A stretch of 64,000 nt of DNA from Paulinella micropora (lineage: Eukaryota; Cercozoa; Imbricatea; Euglyphida). The position numbers were made by a program, and so were the translations under genes. The stretch spans positions 264,325 to 328,324 of the forward strand of contig BJOX01000152.1 of assembly GCA_009731375.1 (NCBI GenBank). The letters are read 5' to 3'. A model generated the notes under the pieces. The model ran no database searches and was not told the DNA's origin. It saw nothing but the letters and a program-made list of their open reading frames with translations. This document shows, piece by piece, positions 9,252 to 17,849 of this stretch (its first letter is position 1; every line of letters starts with the position of its first letter).

Positions 9252-9521
9252 ATGGCAAACATAGACCGCCCGCCGAACGAAAAGATTATAGCCGACGGCA
9301 AAACGACCTATATTAAATATTATCCATACATACACAAAGACGGCAACATAACTTATAATAAATTCACATTCACGAAGCCGAACAAGCAACAGGAAAAGAA
9401 GCAGAAGGCAGACGACCGACAAAAAAAACGGGACCTCATAACGACGATAAAAACGAAGCTAAGGGCAAATAACAAAAGCTTAAAAATAGCCGACTTAGAA
9501 ACAATAAACAATTTATTATAG
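9252..9521 (+). CDS. 89-aa basic protein, paralogue of the AT-hook protein (left arm)
   Basis: Starts at ATG and ends with TAG. It resembles the second half of the 160-aa AT-hook protein. YIKYYPYIHKDGNITYNKF lines up with its YYYQYLPR...RYHKHTIKY block, a KQQEKKQK basic stretch follows, and the C-terminal SLKIADLETINNLL matches SLQELETLNRIF. The hook itself is absent. The conserved block is therefore probably the functional domain (DNA binding or dimerisation). Its last codons overlap the 3' end of the convergent 117-aa gene by 6 nt. Same protein in the right arm. Confidence 0.65.
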   Translation: MANIDRPPNEKIIADGKTTYIKYYPYIHKDGNITYNKFTFTKPNKQQEKKQKADDRQKKRDLITTIKTKLRANNKSLKIADLETINNLL

Positions 9522-9869
9522 GTCTATTACCTCCTCCTCGTTGCAGTCTTTGATAAACCTTTTTTTTAGTATTGTTATAACCGCATATCGGCTTTTATTT
9601 TGCTTAGCTCGTGTTTTAATTTCCACAATTAACTCATACACACAATTTTTTTTAAATGGGGGTAAATCCGATTTTTCACAACGAACACTGATAATATTAT
9701 TTTTTGTTGTATAAATGGGCAGATATGTATCGGGCACGATTTCGCCTAATTTCTTTTCAATCTTTGTTAGCTCGTCGCAGGTTTTTTTATCTATCGCCTC
9801 ATTAGTGATGAAGCATAAATTGCCGTAAATGTCCTTTTTAAGATATTTCGCCGAAATCGTTTTAGACAT
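9516..9869 (-). CDS. 117-aa protein, possible OB-fold ssDNA-binding protein (left arm)
   Basis: Not firmly recognised. Short, with alternating beta-like segments: GNLCFITNEA, TYLPIYTTKNNIISVRC, NCVYELIVEIKTRA, YAVITILKKRFI. It ends in an acidic tail (CNEEEVIDL). The size, strand pattern and acidic C-terminus fit small viral single-stranded-DNA-binding proteins, and an element with its own primase and helicase would need one; this is inference only. Convergent with the 89-aa gene. The right-arm copy differs at one residue (AKQDK there, AKQNK here). Confidence 0.55.
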   Translation of the reverse strand: MSKTISAKYLKKDIYGNLCFITNEAIDKKTCDELTKIEKKLGEIVPDTYLPIYTTKNNIISVRCEKSDLPPFKKNCVYELIVEIKTRAKQNKSRYAVITILKKRFIKDCNEEEVIDL

Positions 9870-9975
9870 TTTTGATATATATTATTAATCAAAAAAGTTT
9901 ATATAGAAAAAATAATAAATAAATATTATCTCATATTTTATATAAAAGCAGGAACAAAAAAAAACGGGTTGTAGT

Positions 9976-10989
9976 ATGGCTAAATACGAATGTTTGAAAT
10001 GTGGGGACAAATTCAAATCATTAACGAATTTTGAAGTCCATTTAACAAAAGAACAAAACGACGACCTAAAACAATATATTCAAAATTTAAGGCGACAGCT
10101 CGCGGAACTATCGGCGGATTATCACGACCTAGCAGAAACAACAGAAGCAATTTTTAAAAGGGCGAAAGAAGTTAAGCAACAAAGGGACGCATTTTATACA
10201 ACATTAAATATATACCAAAAGCGGGGCATATATATTGATGATGATTTTAAGCTCGGGGACCGCGAGCCGATGATATACCGCATACCAAAAACGGGGGCCG
10301 AATATTTTATTTTTAGCCGAAAGGCGATGGCCCGATTAGCAATAAAGGACCATACGGGGCAAAATAAGATAATTGAAGGAATAAAGGACAAATTAACAAC
10401 AAAAGAAAAAGAATTGAAGAAGCTTCAACGGACCAAAAGCAACGAAAAAGACAACTTAGAAAAATTAAAAAAATTGTATTCGTCGGCACTAGCAACGATA
10501 AAGAATAATGAAGCAACGATAAAGGAATTAAAAGCAAAAGTCCAAAAAAAGGACAATGAAACGGCAACAACCGCGGACGGCTCGGAAGACGAAGCGGACG
10601 ACACGGACCACGGCCCAACAGCCGACAATACGGACACGACGGCGGACAGCTCGGCCCACGATACAGCCAACACCACGGAAACCACGGCGGGCATTACTGC
10701 GGACGACAAAAAAATATTATATGACTTTGAAATATTAAACAAATTCTCTAAAAACCTTATTTACGAAAGGACGGGGCGCAAACCGCTTTATATATCCATA
10801 TACTATTTAACAACCCTAAGGGGCCTAGACTGTTATTTTTTAGAAGTGTTCGGCCTATCGCTCGCGGACTTCATAGACATATTCAATAAATTAAAGGCTA
10901 AACGGCTTACCATAGCTCACCCGCCTATAAAAAAATTAGATTACGATATAATTAAAACCGTTATTAATTGCTATCAACACATAAAATAA
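9976..10989 (+). CDS. 337-aa coiled-coil protein with N-terminal zinc-finger-like motif (left arm)
   Basis: Residues 1-22 hold YECLKCGDKFKSLTNFEVHL, a C2H2-like start (C6, C9, H22) without a clear second His. Next come two long coiled-coil stretches (about 30-70 and 140-195), separated by a globular block (IYRIPKTGAEYFIFSRKAMARLAI). A Thr/Asp/Ala-rich acidic linker (about 195-245) precedes a C-terminal helical domain. The globular block resembles virus-encoded KilA-N or Bro-associated domains only loosely; function unknown. Its end overlaps the convergent 156-aa gene by 26 nt. Confidence 0.6.
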   Translation: MAKYECLKCGDKFKSLTNFEVHLTKEQNDDLKQYIQNLRRQLAELSADYHDLAETTEAIFKRAKEVKQQRDAFYTTLNIYQKRGIYIDDDFKLGDREPMIYRIPKTGAEYFIFSRKAMARLAIKDHTGQNKIIEGIKDKLTTKEKELKKLQRTKSNEKDNLEKLKKLYSSALATIKNNEATIKELKAKVQKKDNETATTADGSEDEADDTDHGPTADNTDTTADSSAHDTANTTETTAGITADDKKILYDFEILNKFSKNLIYERTGRKPLYISIYYLTTLRGLDCYFLEVFGLSLADFIDIFNKLKAKRLTIAHPPIKKLDYDIIKTVINCYQHIK

Positions 10990-11434
10990 GATTTTGTATA
11001 AGCTCTTTTATGCGGTGGTTAATGGCCCTTACTAATAATTCATTTTCGCGGCCCGCCGTCTTTACTAGCTCGCGGTAGCTGTTGAAAATGTCCTCTAACT
11101 CCTCGGCGGGGTCTGTTTCGTCGCCGTTTAAGCGGTCAAGGGTCTCTTCAAAAATGCTTATTCTTTTTTTGTTTTTGTTCATTCGGCGGCACGGTTCGCA
11201 ATTCTTAAACCGTTTCGTTTTATCGGTCAAGAAGTCGCAACCACACTTAAAGCAATTTTTAAAAACCAACTTCTCGGCCGTCGCTAAGTCGCGCTCGCTT
11301 AGGGGGCTGTCTATGGTCAGCTCTAAATCGTCGTCGGCCGTTGGTGGTGGCCTCGGTGGGGGTGTTCGCTGTCGGCTCTTCGGTGGTCCTGGTGCTGGTG
11401 TTGCTGGTAGCGGGGGTGCCGTTAATATGGACAT
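10964..11434 (-). CDS. 156-aa CxxC zinc-ribbon-like protein (left arm)
   Basis: Proline-rich N-terminus (PPPRPPP), then a four-cysteine module NCFKCGCDFL...NCEPCRRMNK in the middle, and a helical, acidic C-terminus. The same kind of module (C..C, about 15-20 residues, C..C followed by R and K) occurs in the neighbouring 216-aa protein, so the two are likely related. Such modules are found in HNH-nuclease-adjacent and transcription-regulator proteins of viruses; no catalytic His-Asn-His is visible. Transcribed in the same direction as the 216-aa gene and downstream of it. Confidence 0.6.
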   Translation of the reverse strand: MSILTAPPLPATPAPGPPKSRQRTPPPRPPPTADDDLELTIDSPLSERDLATAEKLVFKNCFKCGCDFLTDKTKRFKNCEPCRRMNKNKKRISIFEETLDRLNGDETDPAEELEDIFNSYRELVKTAGRENELLVRAINHRIKELIQNLILCVDSN

Positions 11435-11483
11435 CTTTTTTTATATTATCATTAAGACAATCTTTAAAACGGTAAAATATTTT

Positions 11484-11639
11484 TTATAATCCGTATTCGG
11501 CCCGCAGTATGTATTTTAACAATAAAAACTCTAACTCATACAGCCTTTTAAATTCTGCGGGCTGGGCCGTCTGCTGTATTGAATAAAGAATTTTCAAGCG
11601 GTTTAAGATATTTATAAATATTTCGTCGGGATTGGTCAT
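11484..11639 (-). CDS. 51-aa small ORF overlapping the 216-aa gene (left arm)
   Basis: ATG to TAA on the minus strand, beginning inside the 3' end of the 216-aa gene in another frame and ending about 50 nt before the 156-aa gene. The product is helical, hydrophobic in heptads (IFINILNRLK, LEFLLLKYIL). It fills the space between two cysteine-rich genes and would be read from the same transcript. An identical copy exists in the other arm. Its reality rests on its position and clean frame only. Confidence 0.4.
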   Translation of the reverse strand: MTNPDEIFINILNRLKILYSIQQTAQPAEFKRLYELEFLLLKYILRAEYGL

Positions 11640-12198
11640 ATTTCTTTATATTTTCTATTTTTTCGTGGTAATCTATTTTTAAGCAAAGATACCGCCCGCG
11701 GGTGTGATTTTCTACAAGGTGCTTTAATAACTGCTCCAATTTCTGTTTATAAATATTTATCTGTTTTTGCTCGTGTTCAATGTTCTTTATTATTATTGAA
11801 ACTTGATTAATTAATATAAAATCGGCTTTTCGTATTATGCGGGCCTCTTCTTCTTTTGATAACTGCGGGGCGGTCTGTTTCGCCTCTTCTAGCTTTCGTC
11901 GCTCTCTGTTCGCCTTGTTTAATGCCGATAATCTCGCCTTGTGCTTCTGGTAATATGTGGCACGATATTCGGCCCTTTTTTCTGGCGATACACTGCGGGC
12001 CCGTGTTAAGCAGGCCTTACACAGTAAAAACGGGGCGCCCGTATTATCCAAAATGACTTCTTTTTTTTGACACGTCTTCAAAGCACATTTAAAAGTATCA
12101 AGTATTAACGGTGGGGCGGTGTTGTGTTGTTGCTGTGCGGGCGGTTGCTGTGCGGGCGGTTGCTGTGCGGGTTGTTGCTGTGCGGGCGGTGTGGCCAT
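11548..12198 (-). CDS. 216-aa PQ-repeat, cysteine-rich, coiled-coil protein (left arm)
   Basis: N-terminal low-complexity PAQQ repeats (residues 4-25). A four-cysteine module follows, FKCALKTCQKK...FLLCKACLTRAR. Then comes a YRATYYQKHKARL segment like those that follow Cys-pairs in many phage and viral zinc proteins, and a long C-terminal coiled coil (about 120-200). Probably a DNA- or RNA-binding regulator; the exact role is unknown. It starts 36 bp from the inner edge of the arm and is divergent from its own mirror copy, so the 89-bp centre must hold both promoters. Confidence 0.6.
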   Translation of the reverse strand: MATPPAQQQPAQQPPAQQPPAQQQHNTAPPLILDTFKCALKTCQKKEVILDNTGAPFLLCKACLTRARSVSPEKRAEYRATYYQKHKARLSALNKANRERRKLEEAKQTAPQLSKEEEARIIRKADFILINQVSIIIKNIEHEQKQINIYKQKLEQLLKHLVENHTRGRYLCLKIDYHEKIENIKKYDQSRRNIYKYLKPLENSLFNTADGPARRI

Positions 12199-12234
12199 AA
12201 TTGGTATTTAAATCTTATTTTTTGGTTTTATATA

Positions 12235-12323
12235 ATCTTAGACATAAAAAAAATAAAACAATAATTAAAACAAGACAGGAAAGCAAAACAACCGAAAAAA
12301 GCTTTAAAAATACTAAAATAAGA
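12235..12323. other. Non-palindromic centre of the inverted repeat
   Basis: 89 bp, A-rich on the plus strand, between the two arms. The arms match exactly up to GGTTTTATATA on both sides, then diverge: ATCTTAGACATAAA on the left against TCTTATTTTAG on the mirrored right. A telomere junction freshly made by replication of a hairpin would be a perfect palindrome, so this is either an altered junction or a genuine short unique region. It must contain the divergent promoters of the two 216-aa genes. Confidence 0.8.
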
Positions 12324-12359
12324 TATATAAAACCAAAAAATAAGATTTAAATACCAATT

Positions 12360-13010
12360 ATGGCCACACCGCCCGCACAGCAACAACCCGCACAGCAACC
12401 GCCCGCACAGCAACCGCCCGCACAGCAACAACACAACACCGCCCCACCGTTAATACTTGATACTTTTAAATGTGCTTTGAAGACGTGTCAAAAAAAAGAA
12501 GTCATTTTGGATAATACGGGCGCCCCGTTTTTACTGTGTAAGGCCTGCTTAACACGGGCCCGCAGTGTATCGCCAGAAAAAAGGGCCGAATATCGTGCCA
12601 CATATTACCAGAAGCACAAGGCGAGATTATCGGCATTAAACAAGGCGAACAGAGAGCGACGAAAGCTAGAAGAGGCGAAACAGACCGCCCCGCAGTTATC
12701 AAAAGAAGAAGAGGCCCGCATAATACGAAAAGCCGATTTTATATTAATTAATCAAGTTTCAATAATAATAAAGAACATTGAACACGAGCAAAAACAGATA
12801 AATATTTATAAACAGAAATTGGAGCAGTTATTAAAGCACCTTGTAGAAAATCACACCCGCGGGCGGTATCTTTGCTTAAAAATAGATTACCACGAAAAAA
12901 TAGAAAATATAAAGAAATATGACCAATCCCGACGAAATATTTATAAATATCTTAAACCGCTTGAAAATTCTTTATTCAATACAGCAGACGGCCCAGCCCG
13001 CAGAATTTAA
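12360..13010 (+). CDS. 216-aa PQ-repeat, cysteine-rich protein (right arm copy)
   Basis: Encodes the same protein as 11548-12198 on the opposite strand: PAQQ-rich start, four-cysteine module, YRATYYQKHK segment, C-terminal coiled coil. It begins 36 bp from the inner arm edge. The lack of any change between the copies in a gene next to the centre suggests recent duplication or ongoing gene conversion. Confidence 0.6.
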   Translation: MATPPAQQQPAQQPPAQQPPAQQQHNTAPPLILDTFKCALKTCQKKEVILDNTGAPFLLCKACLTRARSVSPEKRAEYRATYYQKHKARLSALNKANRERRKLEEAKQTAPQLSKEEEARIIRKADFILINQVSIIIKNIEHEQKQINIYKQKLEQLLKHLVENHTRGRYLCLKIDYHEKIENIKKYDQSRRNIYKYLKPLENSLFNTADGPARRI

Positions 13011-13074
13011 AAGGCTGTATGAGTTAGAGTTTTTATTGTTAAAATACATACTGCGGGCCGAATACGGATTATAA
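12919..13074 (+). CDS. 51-aa small ORF (right arm copy)
   Basis: Mirror of 11484-11639. Starts inside the end of the 216-aa gene in a different frame and ends in TAA 49 nt before the 156-aa gene. Leu/Ile-rich helical product. Function unknown. Confidence 0.4.
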   Translation: MTNPDEIFINILNRLKILYSIQQTAQPAEFKRLYELEFLLLKYILRAEYGL

Positions 13075-13123
13075 AAAATATTTTACCGTTTTAAAGATTG
13101 TCTTAATGATAATATAAAAAAAG

Positions 13124-13594
13124 ATGTCCATATTAACGGCACCCCCGCTACCAGCAACACCAGCACCAGGACCACCGAAGAGCCGACAGCGAACACCCCC
13201 ACCGAGGCCACCACCAACGGCCGACGACGATTTAGAGCTGACCATAGACAGCCCCCTAAGCGAGCGCGACTTAGCGACGGCCGAGAAGTTGGTTTTTAAA
13301 AATTGCTTTAAGTGTGGTTGCGACTTCTTGACCGATAAAACGAAACGGTTTAAGAATTGCGAACCGTGCCGCCGAATGAACAAAAACAAAAAAAGAATAA
13401 GCATTTTTGAAGAGACCCTTGACCGCTTAAACGGCGACGAAACAGACCCCGCCGAGGAGTTAGAGGACATTTTCAACAGCTACCGCGAGCTAGTAAAGAC
13501 GGCGGGCCGCGAAAATGAATTATTAGTAAGGGCCATTAACCACCGCATAAAAGAGCTTATACAAAATCTTATTTTATGTGTTGATAGCAATTAA
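13124..13594 (+). CDS. 156-aa CxxC zinc-ribbon-like protein (right arm copy)
   Basis: Same product as 10964-11434: proline-rich start, NCFKCGC and NCEPCRR cysteine pairs, acidic helical end. Its 3' end overlaps the convergent coiled-coil gene by 26 nt. Confidence 0.6.
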   Translation: MSILTAPPLPATPAPGPPKSRQRTPPPRPPPTADDDLELTIDSPLSERDLATAEKLVFKNCFKCGCDFLTDKTKRFKNCEPCRRMNKNKKRISIFEETLDRLNGDETDPAEELEDIFNSYRELVKTAGRENELLVRAINHRIKELIQNLILCVDSN

Positions 13595-14582
13595 TAACGG
13601 TTTTAATTATATCGTAATCTAATTTTTTTATAGGCGGGTGAGCTATGGTAAGCCGTTTAGCCTTTAATTTATTGAATATGTCTATGAAGTCCGCGAGCGA
13701 TAGGCCGAACACTTCTAAAAAATAACAGTCTAGGCCCCTTAGGGTTGTTAAATAGTATATGGATATATAAAGCGGTTTGCGCCCCGTCCTTTCGTAAATA
13801 AGGTTTTTAGAGAATTTGTTTAATATTTCAAAGTCATATAATATTTTTTTGTCGTCCGCAGTAATGCCCGCCGTGGTTTCCGTGGTGTTGGCTGTATCGT
13901 GGGCCGAGCTGTCCGCCGTCGTGTCCGTATTGTCGGCTGTTGGGCCGTGGTCCGTGTCGTCCGCTTCGTCTTCCGAGCCGTCCGCGGTTGTTGCCGTTTC
14001 ATTGTCCTTTTTTTGGACTTTTGCTTTTAATTCCTTTATCGTTGCTTCATTATTCTTTATCGTTGCTAGTGCCGACGAATACAATTTTTTTAATTTTTCT
14101 AAGTTGTCTTTTTCGTTGCTTTTGGTCCGTTGAAGCTTCTTCAATTCTTTTTCTTTTGTTGTTAATTTGTCCTTTATTCCTTCAATTATCTTATTTTGCC
14201 CCGTATGGTCCTTTATTGCTAATCGGGCCATCGCCTTTCGGCTAAAAATAAAATATTCGGCCCCCGTTTTTGGTATGCGGTATATCATCGGCTCGCGGTC
14301 CCCGAGCTTAAAATCATCATCAATATATATGCCCCGCTTTTGGTATATATTTAATGTTGTATAAAATGCGTCCCTTTGTTGCTTAACTTCTTTCGCCCTT
14401 TTAAAAATTGCTTCTGTTGTTTCTGCTAGGTCGTGATAATCCGCCGATAGTTCCGCGAGCTGTCGCCTTAAATTTTGAATATATTGTTTTAGGTCGTCGT
14501 TTTGTTCTTTTGTTAAATGGACTTCAAAATTCGTTAATGATTTGAATTTGTCCCCACATTTCAAACATTCGTATTTAGCCAT
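13569..14582 (-). CDS. 337-aa coiled-coil protein (right arm copy)
   Basis: Same product as 9976-10989, with the C6/C9/H22 start, long coiled coils, acidic Thr/Asp/Ala linker and C-terminal helical domain. Function unknown. Confidence 0.6.
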   Translation of the reverse strand: MAKYECLKCGDKFKSLTNFEVHLTKEQNDDLKQYIQNLRRQLAELSADYHDLAETTEAIFKRAKEVKQQRDAFYTTLNIYQKRGIYIDDDFKLGDREPMIYRIPKTGAEYFIFSRKAMARLAIKDHTGQNKIIEGIKDKLTTKEKELKKLQRTKSNEKDNLEKLKKLYSSALATIKNNEATIKELKAKVQKKDNETATTADGSEDEADDTDHGPTADNTDTTADSSAHDTANTTETTAGITADDKKILYDFEILNKFSKNLIYERTGRKPLYISIYYLTTLRGLDCYFLEVFGLSLADFIDIFNKLKAKRLTIAHPPIKKLDYDIIKTVINCYQHIK

Positions 14583-14688
14583 ACTACAACCCGTTTTTTT
14601 TTGTTCCTGCTTTTATATAAAATATGAGATAATATTTATTTATTATTTTTTCTATATAAACTTTTTTGATTAATAATATATATCAAAA

Positions 14689-15042
14689 ATGTCTAAAACG
14701 ATTTCGGCGAAATATCTTAAAAAGGACATTTACGGCAATTTATGCTTCATCACTAATGAGGCGATAGATAAAAAAACCTGCGACGAGCTAACAAAGATTG
14801 AAAAGAAATTAGGCGAAATCGTGCCCGATACATATCTGCCCATTTATACAACAAAAAATAATATTATCAGTGTTCGTTGTGAAAAATCGGATTTACCCCC
14901 ATTTAAAAAAAATTGTGTGTATGAGTTAATTGTGGAAATTAAAACACGAGCTAAGCAAGATAAAAGCCGATATGCGGTTATAACAATACTAAAAAAAAGG
15001 TTTATCAAAGACTGCAACGAGGAGGAGGTAATAGACCTATAA
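14689..15042 (+). CDS. 117-aa possible ssDNA-binding protein (right arm copy)
   Basis: Mirror of 9516-9869. One substitution, AKQDK here for AKQNK. Beta-rich with an acidic tail. Overlaps the convergent 89-aa gene by 6 nt. Confidence 0.55.
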   Translation: MSKTISAKYLKKDIYGNLCFITNEAIDKKTCDELTKIEKKLGEIVPDTYLPIYTTKNNIISVRCEKSDLPPFKKNCVYELIVEIKTRAKQDKSRYAVITILKKRFIKDCNEEEVIDL

Positions 15043-15306
15043 TAAATTGTTTATTGTTTCTAAGTCGGCTATTTTTAAGCTTTTGTTATTTGCCCTTAGC
15101 TTCGTTTTTATCGTCGTTATGAGGTCCCGTTTTTTTTGTCGGTCGTCTGCCTTCTGCTTCTTTTCCTGTTGCTTGTTCGGCTTCGTGAATGTGAATTTAT
15201 TATAAGTTATGTTGCCGTCTTTGTGTATGTATGGATAATATTTAATATAGGTCGTTTTGCCGTCGGCTATAATCTTTTCGTTCGGCGGGCGGTCTATGTT
15301 TGCCAT
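15037..15306 (-). CDS. 89-aa paralogue of the AT-hook protein (right arm copy)
   Basis: Identical product to 9252-9521: aromatic YYPYIHKDG block, basic KQQEKKQK stretch and LETINNLL end shared with the 160-aa AT-hook protein, without the hook. Confidence 0.65.
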   Translation of the reverse strand: MANIDRPPNEKIIADGKTTYIKYYPYIHKDGNITYNKFTFTKPNKQQEKKQKADDRQKKRDLITTIKTKLRANNKSLKIADLETINNLL

Positions 15307-15414
15307 TTTTTAGAAAATTAGGTTATATATTTTGATTAATGATTTTATATATAGAAAAAACAAATTAAAAAAAATAATGTAATTGTTTAATAATGGGGGC
15401 TGTGTGGGCCGTGG

Positions 15415-15700
15415 TCCTAGGGCCGTTATCCCCTGTTTTTCGGGGTCGGCTGTCGGTCAGCCCCTGTGTTTTTTTTTGTTCGCCGTCCGTTGGCCGTTAT
15501 CCCCTGTTTTTCGGGGTCGGCTGTCGGTCAGCCCCTGTGTTTTTTTTTGTTCGCCGTCCGTTGGCCGTTATCCCCTGTTTTTAGGGGTCGGCTGTCGGTT
15601 GGCCCCTGTGTTTTTTTTGTTTGCCGTCCGTTTGCCGTTATCCCCTGTTTTTAGGGGTTGGCTGTCGGTCGGCCCCTGTGTTTTTTTGTCGGCTGTGTTT
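15415..15700 (+). repeat. 71-bp tandem repeats (right arm)
   Basis: Four units with period 70-71 bp (CCGTTATCCCC at 15423, 15494, 15565 and 15635). Each contains CCCCTGTTTTTCGGGG-type stem-loops and GGCTGTCGGTCAGCCCC. Mirror of 8868-9140. Confidence 0.75.
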
Positions 15701-15829
15701 TTTGCTGGTTTCGGGCCTTTTCGGTCTCACACACAAACCCTAAGGTTTTTAATATTCAAACCATTTTTTTTACCCATATAAAATTATCTATAACCTAATA
15801 TAAAAATGAAGATGGCGACGACATAAAAA

Positions 15830-17127
15830 AAAAACTCACCCATTTTCACCATATCAAAAAACGGCTCTAACACTCCTAACGGCTTTTTTTTTACCTATCA
15901 CCCATTACAAAAAAAACACACCCATTTTTAACCATATCAAAAAACGACCCTAAACACTCTAAAAGGCTAATTTTAACAATGGGCCGACCGCCAGACTTTC
16001 TCTTATAATAAAAGCTGTCGGTCGGCCCATATCTAAAAACGGCTCTAAACACTGCTAACCCCCCTTTTTAAACAACATCAAAAAAGGCCCGTGTTTTTTT
16101 ATATACGGACATAAAATATTTAAACACAATATATAGACATAAAATATTTAAGCAAAAAAAACACAACCAATTTTTAACCATATCAAAAAACGACCCTAAA
16201 CACTCTAAAAGGCTAATTTTAACAATGGGCCGACCGCCAGACTTTCTCTTATAATAAAAGCTGTCGGTCGGCCCATATCTAAAAACGGCTCTAAACACTG
16301 CTAACCCCCCTTTTTAAACAACATCAAAAAAGGCCCGTGTTTTTTTATATACGGACATAAAATATTTAAACACAATATATAGACATAAAATATTTAAGCA
16401 AAAAAAACACACCCATTTTTTAACCATATCAAAAAACGACCCTAAACACTCTAAAAGGCTAATTTTAACAATGGGCCGACCACCAGACTTTCTCTTATAA
16501 TAAAAGCTGTCGGTCGGCCCATATCTAAAAACGGCTCTAAACACTGCTAACCCCCCTTTTTAAACAACATCAAAAAAGGCCCGTGTTTTTTTATATACGG
16601 ACATAAAATATTTAAACACAATATATAGACATAAAATATTTAAGCAAAAAAAACACACCCATTTTTTAACCATATCAAAAAACGACCCTAAACACTCTAA
16701 AAGGCTAATTTTAACAATGGGCCGACCACCAGACTTTCTCTTATAATAAAAGCTGTCGGTCGGCCCATATCTAAAAACGGCTCTAAACACTGCTAACCCC
16801 CCTTTTTAAACAACATCAAAAAAGGCCCGTGTTTTTTTATATACGGACATAAAATATTTAAACACAATATATAGACATAAAATATTTAAGCAAAAAAAAC
16901 ACACCCATTTTTTAACCATATCAAAAAACGGCCCTAAACACTCTAAAAGGCTAAATTTAACAATGGGGCGACCGCCAGGATTTCTCTTATAATAAAAGCT
17001 GTCGGTCGCCCCATATCTAAAAACGGCTCTAAAAACTGCTAACCCCCAGTTTTAAACAACATCAAAAAAGGCCCGTGTTTTTTTATATACGGACATAAAA
17101 TATTTAAACACAATATATAGACATAAA
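15830..17127 (-). repeat. 246-bp tandem repeats with conserved hairpin (right arm, five units)
   Basis: Five stems at 15979-16030, 16225-16276, 16471-16522, 16717-16768 and 16963-17014, spaced exactly 246 bp. The unit next to the 235-aa gene (16963) has ATGGGGCGACCG paired with CGGTCGCCCCAT; the others have ATGGGCCGACCG with CGGTCGGCCCAT, a two-sided (compensatory) change. The units also contain TATATAGACAT and TATATACGGACAT boxes and a CACACCCATTTTT stretch. There are two more units than in the left arm. Origin iterons or repeated RNA cassettes are the leading readings. Confidence 0.8.
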
Positions 17128-17835
17128 TTATTTAAGCTCTTTTTTAGCTAATGCCATTTGTTCCAATTGTTCCCACATTTCATAAAAAGACGGTTCGGCG
17201 GGTTCGCCCGTTGTCGTTCCTCCTAAAACTGGTATAAAGTCTTTATTATTGCTTCTCACATATAATTTATTAACGGGGCCCTCTAACTTGTAATATTTCC
17301 TGTGTTTGTCAGTCGCTACAACTTTAACCCCGTATAAGTCGCCCGTTAATCCGTTTATAAATTTTAAAATATGGTTTATAAATGTTTTACTATCTGCTTT
17401 TAATTCGGTTATGGCCTGGGCTTTTCGTCGTTCCTTCTTTAATTTTACTATAAGCTCCTGCGGGTTCGTTAAATATTCCTCGTGTATCTCTTTTAAGTTC
17501 TTTATCATCTCCGCTCGGCTTATCTCTCGTTCGTCGTGGAATGTTTCAAAGCCTAATTTTTTTAACATATTAATAACTAATTGCTGTTTGCTGTATTCTG
17601 CTTTTAATCCCGTAGTTTTTATAATTAAATCTTTATTAGTATCTGTTATTATTTTTTCTTCGTCTTTGCTAAGTTTATTATGAATTTTGTAAAAATCGCT
17701 TTCTTTAATTGCTTCTAAGCCGTCTTCAAAATTAAACCCGTTTTTATAAAATCCGTTTAAATTCTTATAATTTTTTATTTTTGTTTCATCGTCGTGGTCT
17801 CTATACCATTTCGCCGCGGTCGGGTATTTTTCCAT
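17128..17835 (-). CDS. 235-aa protein downstream of the helicase (right arm copy)
   Basis: Mirror of 7226-7933 with the same product. It starts 14 nt after the helicase stop codon, so probable co-transcription with the primase-helicase. Not recognised. Confidence 0.6.
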   Translation of the reverse strand: MEKYPTAAKWYRDHDDETKIKNYKNLNGFYKNGFNFEDGLEAIKESDFYKIHNKLSKDEEKIITDTNKDLIIKTTGLKAEYSKQQLVINMLKKLGFETFHDEREISRAEMIKNLKEIHEEYLTNPQELIVKLKKERRKAQAITELKADSKTFINHILKFINGLTGDLYGVKVVATDKHRKYYKLEGPVNKLYVRSNNKDFIPVLGGTTTGEPAEPSFYEMWEQLEQMALAKKELK

Positions 17836-17849
17836 ATTATAAACCACTT

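Noticed and set aside
12190-12370. The centre as an intact resolved telomere target
   Set aside because: Symmetry ends at 12234 and 12324; 89 bp between them are not palindromic.
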